From NCBI GenBank assembly GCA_017526585.1, contig JAFXRC010000031.1:50345-114344 (forward strand): a stretch of 64,000 nucleotides of DNA, written 5' to 3'. Shown piece after piece: positions 19,891 through 28,977 of this stretch. The notes under the pieces were generated by a model. That model was not told where the DNA came from. It did no database searches and saw nothing but the letters and a program-made list of their open reading frames with translations. The position numbers and the translations under genes are program-made. The first letter of the stretch is position 1. The number at the start of each line of letters is the position of its first letter. Source of the DNA: Fibrobacter sp. (GTDB lineage: Bacteria > Fibrobacterota > Fibrobacteria > Fibrobacterales > Fibrobacteraceae).

Positions 19891-20355
19891 ATGTTAGATT
19901 TTCTCGCCAACTATTGGCCATTTATTGTAGCCTTCGTCCTCATTTTCTTGGGCGTGTTCGCTTTCCGCGGTGTACGCAAAGCCCTCAAGGAAGGCGGTGG
20001 CGCGTTCAGCCTTGAAACCATCAAGAAGAACACCGAACCCAACTTTGCCGCCCTCAAGCAAAAGTCGCGCGCACTTCTGGCCGATGCCGACATGATTTGC
20101 GAAGTCAAGGAAGGCTCCCACCTCGTGGTGCCCAAGAAAGAAGACCTCAAGTTCTTCCGCCGCGCCGTGTCTCAGAAGTACAAGCTCGCCATGTTCCTGG
20201 TGCCCGGCACCAACAAGGTCGCCTACTTCTTCTGCAAGACCGAACAGGGTCTGCGTCGCCGTATCGACAACCTGGTGATCAACCAGAAGTTCCACGAAGG
20301 CAAGAAGCCTTACAACGACGTTGCCACCGGCGAAAAGCTGAAGTTCCCGCGCTAG
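19891..20355 (+). CDS. membrane-anchored protein of unknown function
   Basis: 154 residues. One N-terminal membrane helix (WPFIVAFVLIFLGVFAF), then a basic cytoplasmic part of about 125 residues with no recognised family. GAGG lies 6 nt before the ATG. The next gene begins 6 bp after the stop, so hrpB is probably cotranscribed. Confidence 0.75.
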   Translation: MLDFLANYWPFIVAFVLIFLGVFAFRGVRKALKEGGGAFSLETIKKNTEPNFAALKQKSRALLADADMICEVKEGSHLVVPKKEDLKFFRRAVSQKYKLAMFLVPGTNKVAYFFCKTEQGLRRRIDNLVINQKFHEGKKPYNDVATGEKLKFPR

Positions 20356-20361
20356 TTCCCA

Positions 20362-22923
20362 TTGCAATATCAAGACTTAGCTCTCGCCGAAGAAGAAGGC
20401 AAACTAGAAGCCGCGATAGCGGCTTCTCGCAATTTATTGATTGAGGCGCCGACCGGCTCGGGCAAGTCGCTATTTATTCCCTACTTTTTAAGCAAGCATT
20501 GCAAAGGCCGCGTGGTCGTATTGCAGCCCCGCCGCATTGCAGCACTTGCGCTGGCGCAGTTCTCGGCAAAGCTCCACGGAGAGTCCTGCGGAAAGACAGT
20601 CGGCTACCAGTTCAGGCAAGACAGTTGCAAAAGCGCAGACACGCGCATACTCTTCCAGACCTACGGTAACTTCCTGCAAGAGTTATTGCACGGCAAGCTG
20701 GATGCCGACTGGATAGTATTCGACGAATACCACGAACGCAAAGCCGACATGGACTTGTTGTTTGCGTACTTTAATGGGAGTACCGCAACCAAATCCGAAA
20801 AAGCAGCCCCTCGCATCGCGGTAATGTCGGCGGCGTTGAACCGTTCCGAACTCGAAACGGTTCTCGGCGTCAAGTGTCTGAGCTTGGGGCACCCGCTATA
20901 CCCCGTCCAGATTATTAACCAGACTCCGGCAACGGGAACTTCGCTTGTTTCGGGCGTTGGACTTGACGCCGAAGTGGTGCGGGCGCTCCGTACCTTATAC
21001 CGCAACAACATCTGGCAAACCACGCTGGTATTCTTACCGGGCAAAGCAGAAATCGCCCGCTGCCACACCGCCGCCGCCGAAGCATTAGGCAACAACTGCG
21101 CCGAGTTCCTAGAACTCTACGGCGGACAGGACCGCGAAACGCAAGACCGCATCTTTGAAGTCACCGAACGACCACGCGTGATTTTCACGACAAACATCGC
21201 CGAAACTTCCATCACCGTGCCGAACGTGACAGGCGTCGTCGATAGCGGTATCGAACGCGTAAGCATTTACGACGACAGCGAAAAGGTGAATGTACTCCGC
21301 ACGCTTCCGATTTCGATGCAGAATGCAATCCAGCGCAGCGGTCGTAGCGGTCGTACGCAGAACGGTTGTGCTATCCGCCTATGGAGCGAAGAATCCGAAA
21401 AGCGTATGCCCAAGGGAATCATCCCCGAAGTACTGCAAATCGAACCTTCGGAATTGTTGCTACAGAAAGCGGCACTGGAGAAAATAGACGAAAACAGCAA
21501 CAACGTCATTGCGAGCGAAGCGAAGCAATCTCAACTAAAATTACCCACAACGATTCCCGAAGCCCGCGAAAAGACAGCAACCGCACTCCTCGAAAAATTC
21601 GGAATGCTCCAAGACGGCGCCATCACCGCACTCGGTCTCAAGGCAATCCGCACACCTGTTTCTAGCATTCCGCTTGCACTGCTCCTCGCGTCGGCACAAA
21701 GCAAAGCGGATCTCCCCGACTTGCTCCTCGCTGCACTCGCCTGGATTCATTCCGGCACCGAATTTTTGCAGAAGGCAAAAGTCGCCTACGATATTCTCAC
21801 GCTTGCCAGCGATACTTTGTCCAAGAACAGGGATGTTCCCCGAGAAGTCTCGTTCACGCTTCGACAGCTGCGCGATTATCGTGACGGATTAAAGCAAGAT
21901 CCTTCGACTGCGCAACAAAGTTGCTCCGCTCAGGATGACACAGTGCGCAGCCTCTTAAAGGCTTTCCCCGACAGGCTCGCAACGCCTAGCGGAAACGCCT
22001 ACAAGCTCGCCAACCAAAATGTGATTCGCCTTCAAGTTGCAGAACCGCCTTACGCGATTCTCGCCCTCAGCATGCTCCGCACCGGTACCACCAAGTCCGA
22101 ACTCAAGGTGAACCTGTACGCACCCATTTCACAAGACATGCTCGGCGGAAGCTCCGCCAAGACTCGCTACGAGCTTCTGTGGCGTAGCGGTCAAGAACGA
22201 TTCATCGGAGTCGAAATCAGCGAATCTGAAAACGCCGACGGCACCACCACCGAACTTTCTCGCAAAGAAATTCTCACGCAAGAGGCATCACCCAAGGTTC
22301 TCGAAGAACTCAAGAAGCTCACCGTCGACGCCTGGCGCGAAAAAATCGAGAAAGAAAACTGGAGCGGCAAATTCCTGACTGAAGCCGTACAGACGCAACT
22401 CATCAAGATGCGCCTTGCCGCCAAGCTCTACCCCGAATACGGCCTCCCCGAATTTAACGAAGAAGATATGGAACTCATCTTCGACGAATTCGCAAGCGGC
22501 AAGTTCCTGCTCCGCGACATTAACGAAGATCGTTACCGCAGTATCGTCGAAGATTATTTCGGCAAGTCCATGCTACAGTGGCTCGGCAAGACATTCCCCG
22601 ACCATTACATGCTCCCGAACGGCAAGCGCGCCCGCTACAGCTACCAAGAAGTCAACGTCAGCGACGATGGAAAATCCGTGCATAGCATCGAAGGCGTTCT
22701 CGTCGAAATTTCAGCCCGCATCGAAGACTTGATGCAACTCCGCGGCGAGCACAAAATTGCCGATGGCAAATTAAAAGTCCGGTACGACATTCTCGCACCG
22801 AACTTCCGCACCATTCAAAAAACTTGGGACTTGACAGGGTTCTGGCAGAACACCTACGCCGAAGTGCGCAAGGAATTGCGTGGCCGTTACCCCAAGCACC
22901 CGTGGCCCGAATCTGTTATTTAA
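20362..22923 (+). CDS. hrpB: ATP-dependent helicase HrpB-type (DExH)
   Basis: 853 residues; the likely start is TTG because no ATG occurs in the first 150 codons and the helicase core begins at once. Walker A APTGSGKS is at 29-36, followed by DEYH, SAAL (motif III), TNIAETSITVPNV and SGRSGRT (motif VI); the C-terminal third is the HrpB-specific region. Two palindromic repeat units lie in frame: residues ~381-390 (NVIASEAKQS, family A) and ~513-527 (QDPSTAQQSCSAQDD, family B). Both fall where related helicases would have linkers, by inference. The 3' end overlaps the convergent gene by 8 bp. Confidence 0.9.
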   Translation: MQYQDLALAEEEGKLEAAIAASRNLLIEAPTGSGKSLFIPYFLSKHCKGRVVVLQPRRIAALALAQFSAKLHGESCGKTVGYQFRQDSCKSADTRILFQTYGNFLQELLHGKLDADWIVFDEYHERKADMDLLFAYFNGSTATKSEKAAPRIAVMSAALNRSELETVLGVKCLSLGHPLYPVQIINQTPATGTSLVSGVGLDAEVVRALRTLYRNNIWQTTLVFLPGKAEIARCHTAAAEALGNNCAEFLELYGGQDRETQDRIFEVTERPRVIFTTNIAETSITVPNVTGVVDSGIERVSIYDDSEKVNVLRTLPISMQNAIQRSGRSGRTQNGCAIRLWSEESEKRMPKGIIPEVLQIEPSELLLQKAALEKIDENSNNVIASEAKQSQLKLPTTIPEAREKTATALLEKFGMLQDGAITALGLKAIRTPVSSIPLALLLASAQSKADLPDLLLAALAWIHSGTEFLQKAKVAYDILTLASDTLSKNRDVPREVSFTLRQLRDYRDGLKQDPSTAQQSCSAQDDTVRSLLKAFPDRLATPSGNAYKLANQNVIRLQVAEPPYAILALSMLRTGTTKSELKVNLYAPISQDMLGGSSAKTRYELLWRSGQERFIGVEISESENADGTTTELSRKEILTQEASPKVLEELKKLTVDAWREKIEKENWSGKFLTEAVQTQLIKMRLAAKLYPEYGLPEFNEEDMELIFDEFASGKFLLRDINEDRYRSIVEDYFGKSMLQWLGKTFPDHYMLPNGKRARYSYQEVNVSDDGKSVHSIEGVLVEISARIEDLMQLRGEHKIADGKLKVRYDILAPNFRTIQKTWDLTGFWQNTYAEVRKELRGRYPKHPWPESVI
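21504..21531. repeat. palindromic repeat family A, inside hrpB
   Basis: GTCATTGCGAGCG then AAGCGAAGCAATC, read in frame as NVIASEAKQS. Confidence 0.85.
21898..21941. repeat. palindromic repeat family B, inside hrpB
   Basis: Flanks GATCCTTCGAC and GCTCAGGATGACA with an inner stem GCAAC-aaa-GTTGC. It has no stop in the hrpB frame. Confidence 0.85.
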
Positions 22924-24472
22924 CAGTATATATAGTGAGTGTCTTGCTGTATTCATAACCGACAACGAGTAAAGCCTGACCAGAAACAGGGCTATTTTCA
23001 GCAGGAATAAAGAGGATTCCTTCGGGACCACGGTCCAGCGGATCCAAGTAATAATCGGCCAGCTTCGGCGCAATCGGTTCCGTAATGTCGATAACCGCTA
23101 CACCACTGGTGCGTTCCAAGCCCACAAAGGCATAGCGACGTTTTCCTACTTCGCCCACAGTCACATTCTCGGGTTCGGAACCCTTGTCGGAGCTCCGTTT
23201 ATCCATCTTTACCTTATTCTTCTTGGAATTCCAATTGAAATGTTCCGGTGCAATTTTAGCCACGGCTCGTTCAAACAGTTCTCCAGAATCCCAAATCAGC
23301 TTTCCCGATTCACCATCGAAAATACTCATGGAGCGAGAACCGAATGTATACATGTAAGGGCACGCGCCCGTTGCCGTGCGGTTCTTACCCACATCGCAGC
23401 GTTCCAAAGCACTGACTGACAACTCCCTCAATTCTGTAAGCAGCGAGTCCGTAAACACCTTGCGGTCAAGGCGGTTCTGTTCCGTAAGCATCATCGGCGT
23501 CGTAACATCGGTCCACGCCTTGTAATCGTTTACAGGAGCACCTTCATTCGCCGTCAGCACAAAGGTGCGCCCACCAGCCGTAAACGACGCTATGCCGTCG
23601 GGCTGACGCAAGCCCCGTAGCGGATAATTCTTGATTTCGATCTGGCCATTACTCACCGCATCAAGGGCGAAACCGGCCTTCGAATGATCTACATAACCCA
23701 ACGGAAACACATCCACCACTTTTTTTGCAGAGATATTCACTTTTGCAATGGCGTTGTTTTCTTGCAAGCTCACCCATGCCCATTTGGAATCTTCGGAGAC
23801 TGTGATATATTCCGGTTCCAGCGAACGGACAAGGCCCTGCACGCCAGGAGAGCGAACCCCAGCAGCCTTCAAGGCTGTCGTATCCAGCGCATCAAACCTC
23901 GCGACAGTCATTTCTGCATTTTTCCACAGTTCCCCATTCGAAGGTTCCGCCACAGACAAAATAGCTACACCACCTTCGGGATCTTCAGCAAAATCAAGAC
24001 TCGGCGAACCTTCGCATGCCACCAGCAAGTTCTTGCCATCGGGAGTAAACTTAATCATGTCTGGCTGATTGCACACCTTATAAAGTCCAAGGACTTCAAG
24101 GCTATCAGCATAGCGCATCACCTGCACCTGCCCCTCTTTCCATTCCTCATCCTCCAGCATACTCACCGCCACAAGGTCACCAAAGACCGTCACGCTCGAA
24201 GCGTTCCCCGGAATCGCCTTTTCTGCGATTTTCTTGGGGAGTCCCGGATTGTTCAAATCCACGACTTCGACCACTTTCGCATTGCCCACCACAAAAAGTG
24301 TGTTCTTGTCGGGCATGAAAGCCGAGATTTCTGCAGTGCTCATTGACACTGTCGAAAGCGGTTTTAGAACAGATCCTAACTGGAAAGGCCCCGCCAGAGA
24401 AGCCTTCATCTTGGCAAAACAAAAGCCTGCGCTCAAAAGCAGGCTTACAGAAATTACAGCTATTCTATTCAT
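22916..24472 (-). CDS. secreted choice-of-anchor-I-type beta-propeller protein
   Basis: 518 residues from an ATG preceded by GAGG at ~5-nt spacing. The signal peptide is cleaved near SAGFCFA/K. The rest is repeated propeller strands with phrases such as GLPKKIAEKAIPGNASSV, VMRYADSLEV, QPDGIASF and VLTANEGAPVNDY, which I associate with the choice-of-anchor I family and phytase-like esterase propellers. No anchor or Ser-linker is seen at the C-terminus. Function unknown. It follows the 144-residue gene with a 22-bp gap. Confidence 0.78.
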   Translation of the reverse strand: MNRIAVISVSLLLSAGFCFAKMKASLAGPFQLGSVLKPLSTVSMSTAEISAFMPDKNTLFVVGNAKVVEVVDLNNPGLPKKIAEKAIPGNASSVTVFGDLVAVSMLEDEEWKEGQVQVMRYADSLEVLGLYKVCNQPDMIKFTPDGKNLLVACEGSPSLDFAEDPEGGVAILSVAEPSNGELWKNAEMTVARFDALDTTALKAAGVRSPGVQGLVRSLEPEYITVSEDSKWAWVSLQENNAIAKVNISAKKVVDVFPLGYVDHSKAGFALDAVSNGQIEIKNYPLRGLRQPDGIASFTAGGRTFVLTANEGAPVNDYKAWTDVTTPMMLTEQNRLDRKVFTDSLLTELRELSVSALERCDVGKNRTATGACPYMYTFGSRSMSIFDGESGKLIWDSGELFERAVAKIAPEHFNWNSKKNKVKMDKRSSDKGSEPENVTVGEVGKRRYAFVGLERTSGVAVIDITEPIAPKLADYYLDPLDRGPEGILFIPAENSPVSGQALLVVGYEYSKTLTIYTVK

Positions 24473-24494
24473 CCACACCTCGAAAAGAACAGGG

Positions 24495-24929
24495 CTACTT
24501 CATGATGAGCCACATGATCAAGAGTCCAATACCGACACCGCCCAAGAACGAAGATGAGGTTGCCATAGCCGCAGCGCGGCGGTCATCTTCTTCCTTCTTC
24601 TGCTTATTCTCATTCACCCCAATCGAGGTGCTGAGCATCTGGGCACAGGTTTCGTTGTCCTTCTTGATCGTATTGTAGCTCTTTTCCCAGTTTTCGCTTT
24701 TTGCCTTTTCGGTCTCAATCACCGAACGCAGGGAATCCTTTTCAACCGTACAGGCATTGCTCTGCACCTGCATCACGCTATCGCGCACCGCAATTTCCTG
24801 TTTGAGTTCCGTCTCCACCGACGGAGCCGTAGAATCCACCACTGCTACCGGCGAAACTGGTTCATCGGCAAAAGCAATCGAACCGCAGAACGCAAGAGAA
24901 ACCACAAGAATTTTAACTAAATGCATCAT
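24495..24929 (-). CDS. exported coiled-coil protein with C-terminal membrane helix
   Basis: 144 residues: signal peptide (cleavage near AFA/D), a helical coiled-coil-like middle (about 40-115), and a C-terminal Gly-rich membrane helix (FLGGVGIGLLIMWLIMK). It probably sits in the periplasm held by the inner membrane. No family is recognised. It starts at ATG right behind a TATATT box and leads a two-gene unit. Confidence 0.65.
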   Translation of the reverse strand: MMHLVKILVVSLAFCGSIAFADEPVSPVAVVDSTAPSVETELKQEIAVRDSVMQVQSNACTVEKDSLRSVIETEKAKSENWEKSYNTIKKDNETCAQMLSTSIGVNENKQKKEEDDRRAAAMATSSSFLGGVGIGLLIMWLIMK

Positions 24930-24935
24930 AATTCA

Positions 24936-24941
24936 AATATA
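24936..24941 (-). promoter_or_regulatory. -10 box TATATT of the coiled-coil protein gene
   Basis: It reads TATATTTG and ends 6 nt before the ATG at 24929. Confidence 0.55.
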
Positions 24942-24945
24942 CAAA

Positions 24946-26025
24946 TTACGGTAATTCAACTTGTTTTTTCCAACGACCATCGGCACCCTTCACATAATAG
25001 ACGCCCGGCATAAGTTGTTCGCCCACCTTAACCAAGGAGCCATCAAGTCTGCGAACTTCACGAGCCTCGAATACACGCGGCATACTCACCAGGCGGTCAA
25101 TCGCAGTCGTTTTCTTCGATGAAGAGCTTGATTTTTTCTCAGACGAGCTCGACGCTTCGCTGCTAGACGATTTCACCTTTGACGAAGAGGATGAGGAAGA
25201 AGATACTTTACTAGACGAAGATGTTTCACTGGTCGAAGATGCAACGCTGCTAGACGACGCGGTTTCGCTCGAAGACGATGCCACAGAAGAAGACGATGCA
25301 ACAGTATTCTTATTCGGATCCGTCAAGACCACATGGAATTGATGAATCTGAATTTTTGAAATAGAATCCGGAGCATCTAGAGTCTTGAGCGCGTTATTCA
25401 AAGACGAGAGAGAATCCAACCCATAGGAAGCTTTGATCTGCCATTTTATAGAGGTCGTAGATACAATCGTATAAGCAACATACGTATACCACCAGTCAAA
25501 TTGGAACTCGAATGTCCTAGACACCATGAGTTCATCTGCCTTATAAGACTCATCTTGAGGGAGCGAGCCCTTTCTGAAAGCCAAGATATTGTACGAATTC
25601 GACGCATTGTAACCAGGGAATTCAACCATATTCACATCCATGATATAGGTTGCGTAGTCACCGTTATCCTCATTCAAGTCCCAAGACAAAGTCGACTCAT
25701 TCCACTGTGCCATCTTGTATAGGTTATACTGTGTTTCTGCACAAGATGCCGTTATTGAATAAGGCAAGGAAAGCGAGATCTTTTTATCTCGGAAAGGCTT
25801 GATTGTTTCGTAACTCTTATAACGCTTAACGGACGAAGAATCCATCTTGGAAAGATCCTTCGAACCATACCACTGGCCTACATCCACATAGGCCATTCTG
25901 AGTTCGACCTGCGGAGTTGCAGATTTGGGTAAAGTATCGCAGATATTGCGAATGTAGGTTTCAGTCTCTTCTTGGGCAAATGGTAACGCCACCACAATCA
26001 TTATCAAGCAAAGAATTCGTTTCAT
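24946..26025 (-). CDS. secreted protein with Ser-rich linker and C-terminal sorting-like tail
   Basis: 359 residues with a signal peptide (cleavage near PFA/Q). Residues ~20-240 form an unrecognised domain with several Trp/Tyr-rich strands. A poly-Ser stretch (~245-315, SSSS blocks with Val, Glu, Lys, Ala) leads to a ~50-residue tail ending LMPGVYYVKGADGRWKKQ, which looks like the beta-sandwich secretion tails of FCB-group bacteria. GGAGG lies 9 nt before the ATG. Likely a surface protein; substrate unknown. Confidence 0.72.
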   Translation of the reverse strand: MKRILCLIMIVVALPFAQEETETYIRNICDTLPKSATPQVELRMAYVDVGQWYGSKDLSKMDSSSVKRYKSYETIKPFRDKKISLSLPYSITASCAETQYNLYKMAQWNESTLSWDLNEDNGDYATYIMDVNMVEFPGYNASNSYNILAFRKGSLPQDESYKADELMVSRTFEFQFDWWYTYVAYTIVSTTSIKWQIKASYGLDSLSSLNNALKTLDAPDSISKIQIHQFHVVLTDPNKNTVASSSSVASSSSETASSSSVASSTSETSSSSKVSSSSSSSSKVKSSSSEASSSSEKKSSSSSKKTTAIDRLVSMPRVFEAREVRRLDGSLVKVGEQLMPGVYYVKGADGRWKKQVELP

Positions 26026-26054
26026 CACGTTAAACCTCCACTTAGGCTTAAATA

Positions 26055-27017
26055 CTAACCGCGAGCAGCCAAGATGCGCTTCCAGCCGTCTTCGGGAATC
26101 TGGGCGCCCATCACCTGCACCACTTCGTTAGAAACGACGCTGCCAAGGTTTCCACTGCGTTCCATGCCCCAGCCGTTCATGTAGCCGTACAAGAATCCCG
26201 ATGCCCACAGGTCGCCGGCGCCCGTCGTGTCAATAGCCTTTGCCGGTCCCGCTTCCACATGCACCGTTTTGCCATCCTTCGCAATCAAGGCGCCGCGCTT
26301 GCCGATTTTCACCACAGCGACCTTTGCCTTCTTCGCAAGCACATCGAGAGCCGCTTCTTCCTTGACACCTGCATAGGCAAAAGCTTCATCTTCGTTCGCA
26401 ATGATGATGTCAATCATCTTGTCTGCAAAGAGTTCGTCGAAAGTCTTGCGGCACGCTTCTACCACGCCAAAGCTGCTAAAGTCAAGAGCAGTTTCTACGC
26501 CAAGGCTACGCGCCAAGGTAAAGGACTTTTTGAAGCAATCAGCGTTAAAGGCACGATAACCTTCAGCATACAACAGACCCACGCCATCGTAAAGGGCGGG
26601 GACAAAATCGTCACTACCAAGGAAATCAGAGGCGCCCAAGTAAGTCCACATGGAGCGCTGCGCATCGGGCGTCACGGCAGAGAACACGCAACCCGTCGCG
26701 GCATCCGAAAGCCCAAGCTTCGATTCCACACCGTTATTCTTCAGGTGTTCCTGGAAAAGCTTACCAAGTTCATCGTCGCCAATTTTCGAAATAAAAGCGG
26801 CTTTGCCACCGAGGCGAGAAAGTCCGACCATGGTATTGCAGGTAGAACCACCCGGAACACGAAGAGGCTTGTCGAGCGCGCCCAAGAACTTTTCCATCTG
26901 CGGCCAATCGACCATATTCATTCCACCCTTCTGCACCCCTTGCGCAGCAATCCAGGCATCGTCCACATTTGCAAGAATATCAACAAGGGCGGCGCCCATA
27001 CCTAAAACTTTCTTCAT
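26055..27017 (-). CDS. PfkB-family carbohydrate/nucleoside kinase
   Basis: 320 residues. The two PfkB signatures are present: PGGSTCNTMVGLSRLGG (55-71) and DTTGAGDLWASGF (263-275), with Asp269 as the catalytic base. The family phosphorylates sugars or nucleosides; adenosine- or ribokinase-like substrates are possible but not decidable here. The ATG overlaps the stop of the rhomboid gene (TAATG) and is served by a GAGGAGG site inside that gene. Confidence 0.88.
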   Translation of the reverse strand: MKKVLGMGAALVDILANVDDAWIAAQGVQKGGMNMVDWPQMEKFLGALDKPLRVPGGSTCNTMVGLSRLGGKAAFISKIGDDELGKLFQEHLKNNGVESKLGLSDAATGCVFSAVTPDAQRSMWTYLGASDFLGSDDFVPALYDGVGLLYAEGYRAFNADCFKKSFTLARSLGVETALDFSSFGVVEACRKTFDELFADKMIDIIIANEDEAFAYAGVKEEAALDVLAKKAKVAVVKIGKRGALIAKDGKTVHVEAGPAKAIDTTGAGDLWASGFLYGYMNGWGMERSGNLGSVVSNEVVQVMGAQIPEDGWKRILAARG

Positions 27018-27910
27018 TAGAAACCTCCTCTACGGCGACGCAACTTGTCGCTCGCCTTCAGTAAAAATTGACGTTCCGATTCACTCAGCGAATTGATTCC
27101 TTCTCGATTGACTTTTTTCAGGATTTCATCCATTCGCTTGTTTTCGTCTACATAAAAAACTTCACCTTCAATGGCATTATCCGGTTCCGCGTCAGCTTTC
27201 TCGCGAGTTTCGCTTTCGGAACGACCGCCTGGATGTACCGTAAATTTTGGACCGCGGAATTTATCGAAAGCCTTGCCGAGGTTACCAAAGCCTCGTTCGT
27301 AAAAATGCATATAGAGGAACCCGCCTACGACTCCGCCGAGGTGCGCAAAATGTGCCACGCCGTCACCCGAATGAGCCATGAACACGTCTACCGCGACCAT
27401 GAACCACATCGCATACTTGATTCGCATCGGGAAAAAGAAGAACATCAGAAGCATCCGATTCGGGAAGAACTTGTAGTACGCCACAAAAATTCCCATCAGG
27501 GCGCCCGACGCACCGATAATCGGAGCGTTCGTCCAGCCGATCCAATACATGGCAAGACTAAACACCGCTGCAAAAATTCCGCAGAAGAAATACATTCCCG
27601 TAAAATGCTTGGTGCCCATCATGTCGGCAACATCGCTACCGAACATCCAGAGCATGAGCATATTGAAGAGAAAATGCCAAAAGTCCACATGCACGAACAT
27701 GTAGGTCACAAAGCGCCACGCCTGTTCCGGAGCAAACGGCCAGAAACCGCCAAAGTAGGCAATATATTCGGCAAGGTTGCCATCGCCGAGCCCAGGTAGA
27801 TTCAAATGCAGTCCGAGAATTCTGCCGCCTATAAAGGCAAGCCCGAAAACGACTGCATTGATGATTAGCAGGGTTCGTAAAACTTTAGGTAAAAATCTAA
27901 ACGGTCTCAT
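27017..27910 (-). CDS. rhomboid-family intramembrane serine protease
   Basis: 297 residues. Catalytic Ser135 lies in GASGALMG and His190 in AHLGG, forming the rhomboid dyad in membrane helices 4 and 6; WR at 65-66 and HFLFNM (79-84) match the L1 and helix 2 motifs. A hydrophilic C-terminal tail of ~90 residues follows and would be exposed. It sits between coaD and the PfkB kinase with overlapping start and stop codons on both sides (ATGA, TAATG), so the three are cotranslated. Confidence 0.92.
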   Translation of the reverse strand: MRPFRFLPKVLRTLLIINAVVFGLAFIGGRILGLHLNLPGLGDGNLAEYIAYFGGFWPFAPEQAWRFVTYMFVHVDFWHFLFNMLMLWMFGSDVADMMGTKHFTGMYFFCGIFAAVFSLAMYWIGWTNAPIIGASGALMGIFVAYYKFFPNRMLLMFFFFPMRIKYAMWFMVAVDVFMAHSGDGVAHFAHLGGVVGGFLYMHFYERGFGNLGKAFDKFRGPKFTVHPGGRSESETREKADAEPDNAIEGEVFYVDENKRMDEILKKVNREGINSLSESERQFLLKASDKLRRRRGGF

Positions 27911-28407
27911 AGTGAACTCAATAACAAAGGTACAACGGCGGCAGGGACATATTTAGCGAGAGTTTCTTTTCCGTCGGCATTATTCGCAACGCTGACTTTC
28001 AAAAGTTCACGCACCACGGTGCTAGACACTGTCAAATGTTCAAGCGCACTCGACAAGAAGATCGTTTCACATTCAGGGTAAAGCACCTTGTTGTTCCATG
28101 CCACCGACTGTTCGTATTCCACATCGGCACTGCCACGGATTCCGCGCACCAGGTACTTCGCCCCGACGCGTTTCATAAATTCTACCGTGAGTCCGTCAAA
28201 AGACTCCACCTTGACATTCGGAATGCTTTCGACCGACTTTTTCACGATTTCGATTCTCGCCGAGTCCGGGAGCAAATACTTTTTAGATGCATTCACCGCC
28301 AACAGCACATACAGTTCGTCAAACAACGCAGCAGCGCGTTTCACGATATCCAAATGTCCCAATGTAAACGGATCGAACGACCCTGCAAATACGGCGATTT
28401 TCTTCAT
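27907..28407 (-). CDS. coaD: phosphopantetheine adenylyltransferase
   Basis: 166 residues, normal length. It transfers AMP to 4'-phosphopantetheine in CoA synthesis. Nucleotidyltransferase motifs: GSFDPFTLGHLD (TxGH type) and, near the C-terminus, the STVVREL block where ISSTxVR is usual. Starting at this ATG removes an unlikely 27-residue extension and places a TATATT box 6 nt upstream. Confidence 0.95.
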   Translation of the reverse strand: MKKIAVFAGSFDPFTLGHLDIVKRAAALFDELYVLLAVNASKKYLLPDSARIEIVKKSVESIPNVKVESFDGLTVEFMKRVGAKYLVRGIRGSADVEYEQSVAWNNKVLYPECETIFLSSALEHLTVSSTVVRELLKVSVANNADGKETLAKYVPAAVVPLLLSSL

Positions 28408-28413
28408 GCCGTA

Positions 28414-28419
28414 AATATA
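28414..28419 (-). promoter_or_regulatory. -10 box TATATT of coaD
   Basis: It lies in the short gap after rsmD and ends 6 nt before the coaD ATG. Confidence 0.55.
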
Positions 28420-28423
28420 GAAA

Positions 28424-28972
28424 TTATGCCCTGTAGATAACCAGCGAAGATTCACCGTAGCGACGGACTTGCACGGTCCCCGCCTCATCAGCCTCTTTTA
28501 CCCATGCAGGCAAGTTCCGGCTGGGAGCCTCAAACACGGCAACGCCACCCGGATTCAGCCATTCCCAATACGGTCGCAGGTCCGGGTAGTCCATATCCTT
28601 GAACGGAGGGTCAGCGTAAATCAGGTCAAAGCCTTCAGTGGCGCAAAGCGAGTCCTTGTCAAGCGAAAGGGCATTCTTTTCGAACAAAGTAAGCTTCGAT
28701 TCCAGCGACAAGGATTTATAAGCCTGCAGCACTAAACGTGCCTGGGCGTGAGCCATTTCGACCGCCACCACATGCGATGCGCCGCGGCTCAAAGCTTCGA
28801 TTCCCATGATGCCGGTTCCCGCAAAAAGGTCCAGCACACGAAATCCTTCGACACCTTGCAGAATGTTAAAGAGGGCTTCCCTCGTACGAGAAGCCGTAGG
28901 CCTAGTCTTGGACGTATCCGGAGAAGGCACATTCCTTCCCCGCATAAGACCACCGGTAATGCGAATGGGCAT
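28424..28972 (-). CDS. rsmD: 16S rRNA (guanine-N2)-methyltransferase RsmD family
   Basis: 182 residues. It methylates G966 of 16S rRNA (E. coli numbering). Motifs: RITGGLMRG at the N-terminus, VLDLFAGTGIMGIEALSRGA for SAM binding, and the catalytic DPPF. It starts 5 nt after the stop of the PilN/O-like gene, and rsmD-coaD neighbours are common in bacteria. Confidence 0.95.
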   Translation of the reverse strand: MPIRITGGLMRGRNVPSPDTSKTRPTASRTREALFNILQGVEGFRVLDLFAGTGIMGIEALSRGASHVVAVEMAHAQARLVLQAYKSLSLESKLTLFEKNALSLDKDSLCATEGFDLIYADPPFKDMDYPDLRPYWEWLNPGGVAVFEAPSRNLPAWVKEADEAGTVQVRRYGESSLVIYRA

Positions 28973-28977
28973 CGTTA

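Noticed and set aside
25080..25310. Repeated SSSS-coding stretches as a CRISPR-like or tandem repeat array
   Set aside because: They are simple Ser-codon runs of a protein linker, without constant repeat and spacer lengths.
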